Positions 28,886 through 36,482 of a DNA stretch of 37,828 nt are shown here, one piece after another (position 1 is the first letter of the stretch; each line of letters opens with the position of its first letter). A model generated the notes under the pieces. It was given only the letters and a program-made list of their open reading frames with translations. It did no database searches and was not told the origin of the DNA. Made by a program: the position numbers and the translations under genes. Origin of the DNA: a virus; IMG/VR virus record IMGVR_UViG_3300034102_000945, positions 1 through 37,828 of that record. One strand, 5' to 3'.

Positions 28886-29118
28886 ACGAAACCATTCCGC
28901 AACCTGTCAGCCTAACCAGACGCGCTTTTGCTGTTCGGCACAGCGTATCAATCCGAACTACGGATTATTGGCGCTTAGAAGGTTTGCCATGCCTTGTCAT
29001 AAGTTCTCGAAAAATCTTGTTCCCGCTGCCGTTGGCTGACGAATGGGTAAAAAACAAGTTTTTGACTGTGTCTGGGAAAAGATTCGGTCAACCCAAAAGC
29101 AATGGGGTGGCCAAGTGA
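28882..29118 (+). CDS. excisionase-like HTH protein, 78 aa
   Basis: GTG overlapping the upstream stop, SD AAAGGAATG. Residues about 10-55 (RRAFAVRHSVSIRTTDYWRL, then a SSRKILFPLPLADEWV helix) fit a winged HTH of the excisionase/AlpA type. Its DNA is less GC-rich than the flanks. No integrase is present, so it is more likely a regulator than a true excisionase. Confidence 0.65.
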   Translation: MNETIPQPVSLTRRAFAVRHSVSIRTTDYWRLEGLPCLVISSRKILFPLPLADEWVKNKFLTVSGKRFGQPKSNGVAK

Positions 29119-29882
29119 ACGCCCTCGAACTCCGAAACGTCGGGTCGGTGGAAATCGCAATCGCGCCATCGGCCGCCATCGTCCGAGACGATGCAATCGC
29201 TGCGGCTGGGTGGATCGCCCAGATTGCAAGCCACGCGCAGTTTGGTGCCGCCGCTGAAGCCCTAAAAGGTCTCCGCTCCGTTGCAAAATCCGTCGAGGTT
29301 TCACGGACCGCGATCAAGGCTCCGGTGCTGGACCTTGGGAAGAAGATCGACGCGACCGCGAAGGCATTCGTGGCCGAGGTTGACCAAGAGATCACCCGTC
29401 TCACCGGGCTCATGACTCAATGGGAAATCGAACAACGCCGCCTTGCCGCCGAGGCAGAACGCCAGCGCCAGGAGGAAGAACGCCGCCGGCAAGCCGAGGA
29501 GGCTGCCCGAATGGCTGAGATCGCACGCCAAGTGCAGGCAGCGGAACGCGCTGAGCGCCAGGCACTGAATGAGCGCGACCGCGAAGCAGCAGAGACCCGC
29601 CGGATGGTGGCCGAGGAGGCCGCAGCAGCCGAACGAGCCGCTGCCGCTCAACGGCAAGCCAACCTGCCAGTGGTCGTCGAAGCACCCCGGGTTGCCGGCA
29701 CAGTCGTCCGAGACGAATGGAACTTCGAGGTCACCGACCTCCGAGCATTCGCCCAGGCCCACCCGGACCTTGTCGAGATCACCGTTCGCCGGGCTGACGT
29801 ATTGAAAATGATCCGAGGTGGCTGCCGGCAGTTGGCCCACGCTCGCATCTACACCGAAACGAAAGTGGGGGTCCGCGTATGA
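29115..29882 (+). CDS. coiled-coil protein linked to recombination genes (DUF1351-like)
   Basis: Product of 255 aa from a GTG overlapping the previous stop. The central part (about 90-195) is a long Glu/Arg/Ala coiled coil. The C-terminal domain (about 205-255) shows RDEWNFEVTDLRAFAQAHPD, then RADVLKMIRGG and a final strand (ARIYTETKVGVRV), a combination seen in phage proteins encoded beside annealing proteins and exonucleases. Function unknown; it may scaffold the recombination proteins. Confidence 0.75.
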   Translation: MNALELRNVGSVEIAIAPSAAIVRDDAIAAAGWIAQIASHAQFGAAAEALKGLRSVAKSVEVSRTAIKAPVLDLGKKIDATAKAFVAEVDQEITRLTGLMTQWEIEQRRLAAEAERQRQEEERRRQAEEAARMAEIARQVQAAERAERQALNERDREAAETRRMVAEEAAAAERAAAAQRQANLPVVVEAPRVAGTVVRDEWNFEVTDLRAFAQAHPDLVEITVRRADVLKMIRGGCRQLAHARIYTETKVGVRV

Positions 29883-30307
29883 GCGAAGAAATCAACCGCA
29901 TCGAGGAGCTTGCCGCGCTCATCCAAGCCGAGGTTCCGCGCCTCATCGGGGAGGCTACCGACGCAATCAACGAGTCAATCAACGTGGCGCTTGAGGAGGC
30001 GCAGGAGACCGAATCCGACGCACCGGCCAAACTTCGACTCGCGATCACCGCGACGTGGAATCTCGACACCAACACCGTCGAGGTCTCCATGCCCGTGACC
30101 GTAAAGCGAAAGTTCACCCGGACCGTGAACCTACCGGATCACAATCAGGAGGACTTGCCGTTTATCGTGGCAGAGGAAGATCGAGAAAGAGATCCGGTCT
30201 CACCTAAAATGGGCAAGGCCGTGCAAACCATGGTTGCTCGACTCAAAGCTCAGGGTTTGACCATCCATGAAAACGTCAAACTTACCACGGGAGGAATCAA
30301 TGAGTGA
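29879..30307 (+). CDS. hypothetical acidic protein, 142 aa
   Basis: ATG overlapping the previous stop. Helical acidic N-terminus (about 1-50), then a beta-like section (KLRLAITATWNLDTNTVEV, MPVTVKRKFTRTVNLP) and a polar end. Its stop region holds the GGGAGGA ribosome site of the exonuclease gene. I do not recognise the family; the context is recombination. Confidence 0.65.
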   Translation: MSEEINRIEELAALIQAEVPRLIGEATDAINESINVALEEAQETESDAPAKLRLAITATWNLDTNTVEVSMPVTVKRKFTRTVNLPDHNQEDLPFIVAEEDRERDPVSPKMGKAVQTMVARLKAQGLTIHENVKLTTGGINE

Positions 30308-31394
30308 CGAACGCCACGGACTGCCATCCGCATCATCCGCGCATCGCTACGCGCTTTGCCCTGGGTCGTTCCTGCTGGAGCAGTCCATCCAAGAGCCTGA
30401 GACATCCGGGGCCGATGCCCAAATCGGAAATCGCATCCACGCTCACCTAGCCGGTGAAACGGTGGAACTCAACGAGGACGAAAAACGGTTGGCAATGAGT
30501 TCTCGGATTCAGGAAACCGACCTAGCCAAGGCCGTGTTTCCGTTCCAACACGGACTGCATTTTGTCCGCGAAAGGCGACTGTGGGGCTACGACAACTGGT
30601 TTGCCAAAAGCTGGTCTGGCAAGCCTGACGTAGTCGTCCACGACGGCAAAAAGGCCCTTGTGATCGACTACAAGACAGGCCGCGGTGACGTGACCCATGC
30701 GACCGGGAACTTGCAACTGCGGGCTCTGGCGGTTCTTGCAAACGAGCACTTCGGGCCGTTTGAGGAAATCACCGTTGCAATCATCCAGCCTTTGGCCGGT
30801 GAGCCAACAACTTGCACCTACACGGTTGCAGAGATCGAAAAAGCCACCAGTGAAACGCATGGACTGATGGAGCGGGTCAGAGTGCCCAACCAACCGCGCA
30901 ACCCGTCAACCGAGGGCTGCAAATATTGCAAGGCCAAGGAAGTCTGCCCAGAGGCTCAAGGTATCGTTCAGAAACTGCCCGCGTTGGTTTCGAGGAACTC
31001 TTGCGAGATCGTCATGAGTCCCGAGCAAATCGCCGAGTTCTTGGCAGTCGCTCCGCTGGCCGAGGCCGTAATCGAGGCGGTCCGTGGCAAGGCCCGCCGC
31101 ATGATCGAGGCCGGTCAAACGGTCCCGGGCTGGAAGTTGAAGCCGGGCGCAACCCGGGAGGCAATCACCAACCCGGAACTGGCGTTTGCCCGCTTTATGG
31201 ACGCGGGTGGGACTCAGGCCCAGTTCGTCCAGGCCATCACCGTGGCCAAGACCAAGTTCAAGGACGCGGTCAAGGCGGCCACGGGAAAGAAAGGCAAAGA
31301 CCTCGACGGGTTCGTCGAAATCATGCTGGAGGGCTGCACCGAGGCCAAGGTCACAGCCCCATCGCTTGTCCAGGACAAGGAGGTGACCAAGTGA
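30300..31394 (+). CDS. DUF2800 / PD-(D/E)XK exonuclease
   Basis: Product of 364 aa, ATG with a strong SD. The opening LPSASSAHRYALCPGSFLLE, GADAQIGNRIHAHLAGE, then SGKPDVVVHDGKKALVIDYK (the D...DYK nuclease core near 115-135) and a Cys cluster CKYCKAKEVCPE (about 213-224) match DUF2800 and Cas4/YqaJ-like nucleases. These resect DNA 5' ends for annealing proteins. A helical C-terminal part (about 250-364) is typical of the family. The stop overlaps the next gene's GTG, which has AAGGAGGTGA just upstream. Confidence 0.88.
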   Translation: MSDERHGLPSASSAHRYALCPGSFLLEQSIQEPETSGADAQIGNRIHAHLAGETVELNEDEKRLAMSSRIQETDLAKAVFPFQHGLHFVRERRLWGYDNWFAKSWSGKPDVVVHDGKKALVIDYKTGRGDVTHATGNLQLRALAVLANEHFGPFEEITVAIIQPLAGEPTTCTYTVAEIEKATSETHGLMERVRVPNQPRNPSTEGCKYCKAKEVCPEAQGIVQKLPALVSRNSCEIVMSPEQIAEFLAVAPLAEAVIEAVRGKARRMIEAGQTVPGWKLKPGATREAITNPELAFARFMDAGGTQAQFVQAITVAKTKFKDAVKAATGKKGKDLDGFVEIMLEGCTEAKVTAPSLVQDKEVTK

Positions 31395-31846
31395 ATCCGA
31401 TCATCATGGAACCGGAAGACGCTCACCCGATGGAGTTTGTCCGAGAGTTTATGCGCCGGTTCGGGCAACTAACGCCGGCCACGACTGGTTTACCGCATCC
31501 GGTGACGCAGAACTTGCGCTATCGGCTCATCGACGAGGAGGCCCAGGAACTCAGGGACGCGACCAACTTGATCGAGTACCTCGATGCCGTCGGGGACCTC
31601 CTCTATGTGGTCTACGGTGCTGCCATCGCCGCTGGATTTACCGCCCAACAAATCGAGGCCACGGTCTACGAGATCCACCGCTCAAACATGAGCAAACTGT
31701 GGAGCGCTGATGAAATCGACGGCATCCCGGCAGACTGCCGAGCCAGCCACGTCGGGGACGGGCGCTACATCGTCCGACGCAACGACGGAAAGATCATCAA
31801 AAGTCCGACCTACAGTCCGGCCAACCTCCAACCCATCATCGAATGA
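31391..31846 (+). CDS. MazG/PRA-PH-like nucleotide pyrophosphohydrolase
   Basis: Product of 151 aa, GTG with near-perfect SD. EFMRRFGQLTP, then RYRLIDEEAQELRDATNLIE and EYLDAVGDLLYVVYGAAIAA supply the acidic helices (E..E, D..D) of the MazG/HisE-type fold, followed by IHRSNMSKL and GKIIKSPTYSPANL, typical of phage members. It probably hydrolyses nucleoside triphosphates to adjust the nucleotide pool. Coupled at both ends. Confidence 0.8.
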   Translation: MNPIIMEPEDAHPMEFVREFMRRFGQLTPATTGLPHPVTQNLRYRLIDEEAQELRDATNLIEYLDAVGDLLYVVYGAAIAAGFTAQQIEATVYEIHRSNMSKLWSADEIDGIPADCRASHVGDGRYIVRRNDGKIIKSPTYSPANLQPIIE

Positions 31847-32181
31847 GAAGCCTCAGAGGTGGCGGGTTCGCCAAAATACTCCACGCCGCAGAGATTCACA
31901 CTGCCGACTCCGGCAACCCGGTGATGCTCCTGACGGTAGAGTTCGAGACACGGACACTGGCCAAGGGGGCGCTCTACGCCCAGCGGGTCCAGTTCCGATC
32001 CTTCGCCCAGGAGGACCACGCGCTGGTGGACAAACTCAAGGTCGGAACATTCATCGCATTCGACGGGGACTGTGACGCCTTGAGCGAGAAGAGCCAAACG
32101 GGCTGGTGGTACGCCAACCCTCGGGTGACCGGCCGGATCCTGACCGTCATCAACCCCGGCTCCGAGGTGCAGCATGGCTGA
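31843..32181 (+). CDS. OB-fold single-strand-binding-like protein, 112 aa
   Basis: ATG overlapping the previous stop. The strand pattern GFAKILHAAEIHTADSGNPV, then LLTVEFETRTL, YAQRVQFRSFA, VGTFIAFDGDCDAL, and VTGRILTVI matches an SSB-type OB fold. It lacks the acidic DDDVPF-like tip present on the protein at 3353. Position between nuclease/MazG and RusA suggests a recombination role. Confidence 0.65.
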   Translation: MRSLRGGGFAKILHAAEIHTADSGNPVMLLTVEFETRTLAKGALYAQRVQFRSFAQEDHALVDKLKVGTFIAFDGDCDALSEKSQTGWWYANPRVTGRILTVINPGSEVQHG

Positions 32182-32644
32182 CGTTCTCCAGTTCTGGGTG
32201 CCTGGCGTTCCCAAGGCCCAGCCGCGAGTCAAGGCGTGCCGCAGGGGAAACCACGCGGGTGTCTACGATCCCGGGACAGCCGACGAATGGAAAAAACTGG
32301 TCTGTGCGGCCGCTTTGGCGCATTGGAACCGAGCCCGGTTCCTTGGGCCGTTGAGGCTGGTCTTGCTGTTTGGAATGCAACGCCCAAAAGCGCATTTTAA
32401 CCGCCATGGGGACGTCAAACCCGGGGTCTCTAAATGGCATCAAAAAAAGCCTGACGCGGACAACCTTGCCAAGGCTGTCATGGACGCAATGACCCAGCTC
32501 GGAATCTGGGAAGACGATTCTCAAGTGGTTCGATTAGACGTGGGAAAAGTCTACGCAACACGCCCGGGATGCGTCTGCATCTTGGGTTGGGCAGCTTCGG
32601 ATGACCCCTGTTTATCGCTCGAAATGCGTCATTTTACAGGCTGA
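32174..32644 (+). CDS. RusA-like Holliday junction resolvase
   Basis: Product of 156 aa, overlapping the OB-fold gene. The opening FWVPGVPKAQPRVKACRRG and the active-site segment KKPDADNLAKAVMDAM, then GIWEDDSQVV with its acidic residues, are diagnostic of RusA resolvases. They resolve four-way junctions made by recombination or stalled forks, useful before packaging. It ends the recombination operon; a 134-base gap follows. Confidence 0.9.
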   Translation: MADVLQFWVPGVPKAQPRVKACRRGNHAGVYDPGTADEWKKLVCAAALAHWNRARFLGPLRLVLLFGMQRPKAHFNRHGDVKPGVSKWHQKKPDADNLAKAVMDAMTQLGIWEDDSQVVRLDVGKVYATRPGCVCILGWAASDDPCLSLEMRHFTG

Positions 32645-32778
32645 CCAACACCGGGGGCCGCGCATCCAAAACACGCGGGCAAAATCTTTTTGAAAAAGTT
32701 CTTTCAATCCGCGTTTTCCTCGTTAAATTAAGGGCATCGAAGGCAACGAAGCCTTTGTGAAACGGTACGAATCAAAAA
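32645..32778 (+). promoter_or_regulatory. AT-rich intergenic region, possible promoter
   Basis: This 134-base gap is one of the largest non-coding stretches and is unusually A/T-rich. It holds a tight inverted repeat CTTTTTGAAAAAG, a possible -35-like CTTTCA with TAAATT 17 bases later, and a small AAGGC/GCCTT hairpin just before the gene at 32779. No clean ribosome site precedes that ATG. A promoter for the next gene set is the simplest reading, but the elements are weak. Confidence 0.35.
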
Positions 32779-33087
32779 ATGAACACCTCCAAGAAAATCA
32801 CCCTCGCCACGATCAAGTCCTTCATTGCCAAGTCTGGCGATAACCTCCACTTCGTCCGCAGAACCGCATTCGATGGAATGCAGGACATGGTCTGTGCGAC
32901 TGGTGACACCAAGCTGGTCAAAGCCACTCGCTGCGAAGTTACCAGAGGCACCCAGGGAGTGGCCGGTGCGTCATTCGTTGGAAGCAGCCGGGACTATTTC
33001 ACCCGGTACTACGAAAACGGCTTCGAGGGTTTCATCGTCTCAAATTGCGTTGGCAGCTTCATCGTGGCCGTTCCGGTTTCCATCTGA
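32779..33087 (+). CDS. hypothetical protein, 102 aa, with its own upstream region
   Basis: First gene after the AT-rich gap. Basic start (NTSKKITLATIKSFIAK), then mixed strands (NLHFVRRTAFDGMQDMV, DYFTRYYENGFEGFIV) and a hydrophobic end GSFIVAVPVSI. Not coupled to either neighbour, unlike most genes here, so it may be regulated alone. I do not recognise it. Confidence 0.65.
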   Translation: MNTSKKITLATIKSFIAKSGDNLHFVRRTAFDGMQDMVCATGDTKLVKATRCEVTRGTQGVAGASFVGSSRDYFTRYYENGFEGFIVSNCVGSFIVAVPVSI

Positions 33088-33142
33088 AGGAAACGCAACC
33101 AGGGGCGCGACTGGCCAACGCGCTGACCTCAACACCTACCGA

Positions 33143-33403
33143 ATGACTTCTATGATCACCGTCCAACTTCCGACCGATCCCGCTTACTGGAGCTGCTTTT
33201 GGGGCAGCGATTACGAGGAAGGGGTCGCCCGCGCCAACGACAACCTCGAAGCCATGATCCGCAGCGAGTTTGCCGACGCGCCTTTTGAGATCCGCTTCGA
33301 GCGCACTGCAACCCCAGCACCCCGCGGGGTCATCGGGCACGACGAGGAGGCCGTGGAGGCCGTCTTCGAGTTCATCGCCACCAACTGGACCAACGCGCTC
33401 TGA
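33143..33403 (+). CDS. hypothetical acidic protein, 86 aa
   Basis: ATG at 33143 with a second in-frame ATG at 33152. Acidic and Trp-rich start (PAYWSCFWGSDYEEGVAR) and an acidic helical end (HDEEAVEAVFEFIATNW). The 55 bases before it hold no clear promoter or hairpin. No family recognised. Confidence 0.55.
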   Translation: MTSMITVQLPTDPAYWSCFWGSDYEEGVARANDNLEAMIRSEFADAPFEIRFERTATPAPRGVIGHDEEAVEAVFEFIATNWTNAL

Positions 33404-33406
33404 GCC

Positions 33407-33739
33407 ATGAACCTGACGAACCTAATCACAGCACTGATCGCCGTTGAATCTGGCGGACGTGACAGCGCAATCGGTGACCAAGGCCGAGCCCTGGGGCCGC
33501 TCCAGATCCACCGGGCCGTCGTGGTGGACGTAAACCGATTTACCGGGTCGAACTACCGGCACCAGGACATGACCAACCGCACCATCGCCCGGAAGGTTTG
33601 CCAGGCTTACCTCGAACACTACGGCAAGGGCTGCACGACCGAGCAACTCGCCCGGAAATGGAATGGGGGACCGATTGGAGACCGCAAAACGGCCACTTTG
33701 CCGTACTGGCGCAAGGTCGAAAAGCAACTCACGAAATAA
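33407..33739 (+). CDS. SLT-type transglycosylase, endolysin candidate
   Basis: Product of 110 aa. AVESGGRDSAIGDQGRALGP with Glu14 is the catalytic motif of soluble lytic transglycosylase-like lysozymes; LQIHRAVVVDVNRFTG, a helix ARKVCQAYLEHYGKG and RKWNGGP near 83-89 follow the family order. It has no signal peptide, so release would need a holin. The holin and lipoprotein candidates lie 15 kb away at 18295-18994, so the lysis genes would be split. It could alternatively act in entry. Confidence 0.8.
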   Translation: MNLTNLITALIAVESGGRDSAIGDQGRALGPLQIHRAVVVDVNRFTGSNYRHQDMTNRTIARKVCQAYLEHYGKGCTTEQLARKWNGGPIGDRKTATLPYWRKVEKQLTK

Positions 33740-33746
33740 ACACAAA

Positions 33747-34019
33747 ATGACCACGAACAAAGAAAATGACGGTGGATCGGCATTCCCAACAACGGCAACG
33801 GCAACGACTCACGGTTTCTATGCAGATGGTCAGCCGTGCGCGACACACTACGGGTCTACGCCCGGAATGAGTCTCCGGGCCTACTACGCCGGCCAGGCGC
33901 TGATGGGCTGGGCGGCCGGCCGGAACCACTCCATGTGCGACTCAGACCCGGACAAGGTCGCCCATACCTGCGTTGCCTACGCAGACGCGCTGATTCGAAA
34001 GCTGGAGGCCAAACCGTGA
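33747..34019 (+). CDS. conserved-type phage protein, 90 aa
   Basis: ATG at 33747. The pattern GGSAFPTT, then PGMSLRAYYAGQALMGWAAG and VAYADALIRKLEAKP is one I recall from many small phage proteins of unknown function. The end KLEAKP is followed at once by the GTGA junction with GGAGG in the last codons, so this is where the junction style of the array begins. Confidence 0.65.
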   Translation: MTTNKENDGGSAFPTTATATTHGFYADGQPCATHYGSTPGMSLRAYYAGQALMGWAAGRNHSMCDSDPDKVAHTCVAYADALIRKLEAKP

Positions 34020-34213
34020 AACTTCACGAACTCCCACCGGATCACCGGCTCCGAAACATCGCGATTCAGTCCATCGAAGGGCTTCGCATTCACTGCCGAA
34101 AAACGACCTACAAGGCCAAGCCAGCGACGTGGAAGATCGGCCGCGAGACTTACAACCGCCTCGGGGAGACTTGGCGCACCAACTTTGACTTCATCGTGGA
34201 GGCCACTAAGTGA
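34016..34213 (+). CDS. small basic protein, 65 aa
   Basis: GTG start with GGAGG upstream, overlap GTGA. Basic (RIHCRKTTYKAKPATWK) with possible strand structure. No coiled coil. The function is unknown. The final codons carry GGAGG for the next gene. Confidence 0.6.
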   Translation: MKLHELPPDHRLRNIAIQSIEGLRIHCRKTTYKAKPATWKIGRETYNRLGETWRTNFDFIVEATK

Positions 34214-34689
34214 AAGCCACCACCGAGCAAATCGTCTCCGCGCTCCGGGTGTTGTCCGTCGAGATGCACTCCGAGGACGGGGTTGCCAACGCCGTGGTTG
34301 CCGAAGCCGCCGACCGCCTGACGCTGATGGCCAACCTTGTCGCCCGGCACGTCGAGGAAACCAAGGACGACATTCAGCAAATGGCCGGCGCTTCCGACAC
34401 GCTGATCAAGGCTACGGCAAAGATTCAGAACCTCCGCGACCGGATTAAGCGGTTGGAGGACTGGAAGGACTCCGCGATGGCCGTGGAGCGCGAGTGGGAT
34501 GCGAACGCTATTTCAACGATGCTTGGTGGACAGCTTGGCGAGTCTCAACGTGTCGTCATCATGCGCGAGGTGCCGAGGCTTCTGGAACGCATCAAGCGGC
34601 TGGAGGAGGGTGGGGATGAAGCAATCTACCCCTTTGAATATGCGGCCCGAGTGAGAATTTGGACAGAAGCCAAGGAGGCCAAGCTGTGA
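34210..34689 (+). CDS. array protein 1: two coiled-coil motifs, 159 aa
   Basis: The largest array member. It holds the shared motif twice: DRIKRLEDWKDSA and ERIKRLEEGGDEA. N-terminal helical part (QIVSALRVLSVEMHSEDG). Ends TEAKEAKL, where AAGGAGG in the last codons serves the next GTG. An internal duplication of the motif region is possible. Confidence 0.65.
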   Translation: MKATTEQIVSALRVLSVEMHSEDGVANAVVAEAADRLTLMANLVARHVEETKDDIQQMAGASDTLIKATAKIQNLRDRIKRLEDWKDSAMAVEREWDANAISTMLGGQLGESQRVVIMREVPRLLERIKRLEEGGDEAIYPFEYAARVRIWTEAKEAKL

Positions 34690-34691
34690 GC
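34669..34691 (+). repeat. 23-bp direct repeat, copy B (gene-junction element)
   Basis: Identical over 23 bases to 107-129, spanning the end of one array gene, the AAGGAGG and the GTGA overlap. Confidence 0.85.
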
Positions 34692-34976
34692 GACACAAAC
34701 AACATGAGCAACGCAACACTTATCAAATGGAACGACGCAAAACCAAACGCTGAGCTTCTGAGGATCCGCTCAGACGGATCGTTTGAAATCCAGGGAGGCG
34801 CACCAACTCTGTTTGTGCTGGGTGAATTGGTTCACGCATTCCTGAAGCAGCAGGACCGCATCCGTCGGCTGGAGGAGGCGGGAGATAAGATGGAGGCATG
34901 GCTGCGCGATGAGCGGTTGGATGCAGTGCAGCACACTGTTTCAAAATGGAACAAAGCCAAGGAGGACAAACCGTGA
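34686..34976 (+). CDS. array protein 2, coiled-coil motif, 96 aa
   Basis: GTG overlap start. A unique N-terminal half (LIKWNDAKPNAELLRIRSDG) is followed by DRIRRLEEAGDKMEAWL and a C-terminal NKAKEDKP. The modular build (unique head, shared coil, shared end) recurs along the array. Confidence 0.65.
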   Translation: MSDTNNMSNATLIKWNDAKPNAELLRIRSDGSFEIQGGAPTLFVLGELVHAFLKQQDRIRRLEEAGDKMEAWLRDERLDAVQHTVSKWNKAKEDKP

Positions 34977-35170
34977 GCATCACAATCAAATCGTGGATCG
35001 TGCCAGCACTCATCACCGTAATCCTGCTGTGCATCATGTTCAGGCCATACCGTTCCAGCGGGCAGTATGACTTTGGAATGGTCTTTCGGCTGTTTTGGCT
35101 GATACCTATTGGAGCCGTTTGGATAATTTATATGGGAATTCTTTTAATTATTAAGGAGGCAAAGCCGTGA
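34973..35170 (+). CDS. small two-helix membrane protein in the array, 65 aa
   Basis: GTG overlap start. Two hydrophobic helices: IVPALITVILLCIMF (about 9-23) and LFWLIPIGAVWIIYMGILLI (about 40-60). No coil motif, but the same end (IKEAKP) and junction. Its DNA is A/T-richer than the neighbours. Membrane role unknown; a holin function is possible but unsupported. Confidence 0.6.
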   Translation: MSITIKSWIVPALITVILLCIMFRPYRSSGQYDFGMVFRLFWLIPIGAVWIIYMGILLIIKEAKP

Positions 35171-35433
35171 CTGATATTGAACATGAACTGATCGCCACTC
35201 AATGGGATCTGAAAGCAGCCAAAGATCGCATCAAGCTTTTGGAAAAAGATTCGCAGCGATTGAACTGGCTATTGAATATTTTGGAAAAAGATTCGCAGCG
35301 ATTGAACTGGCTATTGAGTAGGGGTCTTGCTTGGCGTGACTGCTACAACGACTGGTGGAAAGAAGGTGAGTGGCTGTACGCATCGCAAAGTGCGCGCGAA
35401 ACAATCGACAAAGCCAAGGAGGCCATGCCGTGA
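35167..35433 (+). CDS. array protein 3 with 14-aa tandem duplication, 88 aa
   Basis: GTG overlap start. Contains DRIKLLEKDSQRLNWLL followed by a second copy ILEKDSQRLNWLL, from a 42-bp tandem duplication at 35237-35320. The copies are in frame and lengthen the coil by 14 residues (two heptads). Ends KAKEAMP. Confidence 0.65.
   Translation: MTDIEHELIATQWDLKAAKDRIKLLEKDSQRLNWLLNILEKDSQRLNWLLSRGLAWRDCYNDWWKEGEWLYASQSARETIDKAKEAMP
35237..35320 (+). repeat. 42-bp tandem duplication
   Basis: Copy 1 is 35237-35278 and copy 2 is 35279-35320, differing at about one base near the end. The unit is exactly 14 codons, so the frame is kept. Near-identity points to a recent event. Confidence 0.9.
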
Positions 35434-35744
35434 ACCATATTGGCGACACCAACAAAATGGTCAGCGATACACCAAGAACGGATGCGGCCATTGGGAACAG
35501 CCAAGACCGCTCATGGATGGATGGCACTCTGTGCCGCCAACTTGAACGCGAACTGAACGCGGCCAATGAGCGCACCAAGCGGCTGGAGGAGGCGGGGGAT
35601 GCGCTGATGGAAATCGTCGAAGGCGCTCGCAGCGAGCGATGGAACGTGAATGGATTCAGGCTGAAAGATACGCCTGAATGGGTTCAGTTCTACGTTTCTT
35701 TTCGCAAAGCCAAAAGGTCCAAATGGAAGGAGGCCAAGCCGTGA
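35430..35744 (+). CDS. array protein 4, coiled-coil motif, 104 aa
   Basis: GTG overlap start. SDTPRTDAAIGNS head, then CRQLERELNAANERTKRLEE and AGDALMEIVEGARS, a form of the motif I recall from other phages. Ends KWKEAKP with AAGGAGG for the next gene. Confidence 0.65.
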   Translation: MNHIGDTNKMVSDTPRTDAAIGNSQDRSWMDGTLCRQLERELNAANERTKRLEEAGDALMEIVEGARSERWNVNGFRLKDTPEWVQFYVSFRKAKRSKWKEAKP

Positions 35745-35923
35745 GTGTTGAGGAACGAATCCTTTTCCTAGCGGAGTCTCCCGATTGCAACCATCCACGC
35801 GAACTCCGCGCAATCGCCTTTCAGGTGCGAAAACTGGAGGATCGGATCAAGCAACTCGAATCCGAGAACGACGCTCTCCGCGCCGATCTGCTGCTGTGGG
35901 AAGAGAAGGAGGCCAAGCCGTGA
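35741..35923 (+). CDS. array protein 5, coiled-coil motif, 60 aa
   Basis: GTG overlap start. Short head (EERILFLAESPDCNHPREL), then a continuous coil RKLEDRIKQLESENDALRAD and the end EEKEAKP. This is close to the minimal unit of the array: head, coil, junction tail. Confidence 0.65.
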   Translation: MSVEERILFLAESPDCNHPRELRAIAFQVRKLEDRIKQLESENDALRADLLLWEEKEAKP

Positions 35924-36117
35924 ACGACAAACACTGGCAATACTCGCTAGTAATTCCATGCACGCTGTTGTTCGTGGTTTTGGTTACGATGTGTTTGATT
36001 AAAGGGTTCGATAACGGGACTGATCAAATGCAGCAACAGGCAGTTCTAGCAGGTCATGCCGAATGGGTGGCCGACAAGAACGGGAAACCTCAATTCAAAT
36101 GGAAGGAGTGCAAATGA
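35920..36117 (+). CDS. small one-TM membrane protein in the array, 65 aa
   Basis: GTG overlap start. One membrane helix (SLVIPCTLLFVVLVTMCLI, about 9-27), then a polar tail ending KWKECK. AAGGAG in the last codons precedes an ATGA junction. Function unknown. Confidence 0.6.
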   Translation: MNDKHWQYSLVIPCTLLFVVLVTMCLIKGFDNGTDQMQQQAVLAGHAEWVADKNGKPQFKWKECK

Positions 36118-36482
36118 GCGAACCAATCTACTTTTCAACCAACAGCCACCCGATATCCAACCCAACGACGCAGATCATGCGGGTCGATCTGGATGGTGGG
36201 TTCACGGTCAATGAATCCATACCCGCTACTGATGCAGCCAAAGAAGTGCTTCGGATTATGAAGGAGCAATGGTTTGCCGACGCACAGGCCACAAAGATCC
36301 GCGAGCTTCAATCCGATGTGAACGAGCTGAAGGAGCTGGTCGAGTACCTGCAAGATCGGATCAAGCTGATGAAGAGTACTGGTGACGAACTGCTTGAGTG
36401 GCTGAAGGACGGTGCTATTTCCGACTCAAACTATCGGTTGCTGGCCAACGCATGGCAGCGAGCAAAGGAGAACAAGAGATGA
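36114..36482 (+). CDS. array protein 6, coiled-coil motif, 122 aa
   Basis: ATG overlap start. Beta-like head (TTQIMRVDLDGGFTVNESI), then VNELKELVEYLQDRIKLMKS and TGDELLEWLKDG, end QRAKENKR. The head resembles that of array protein 2 (RxDxxGxF), so the two may share more than the coil. Confidence 0.65.
   Translation: MSEPIYFSTNSHPISNPTTQIMRVDLDGGFTVNESIPATDAAKEVLRIMKEQWFADAQATKIRELQSDVNELKELVEYLQDRIKLMKSTGDELLEWLKDGAISDSNYRLLANAWQRAKENKR

Noticed and set aside
28882-29118. True excisionase implying a temperate phage
   Set aside because: Only the HTH pattern supports it. No integrase or attachment site is visible.
34973-35170. Holin call for the array membrane protein
   Set aside because: Two hydrophobic helices alone do not show holin function, and no lysis enzyme is directly adjacent.
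107-35320. Repeats in the small-gene array as a CRISPR
   Set aside because: The repeats are ribosome-site junctions and a single tandem duplication inside coding frames, with no regular spacers and no cas genes.
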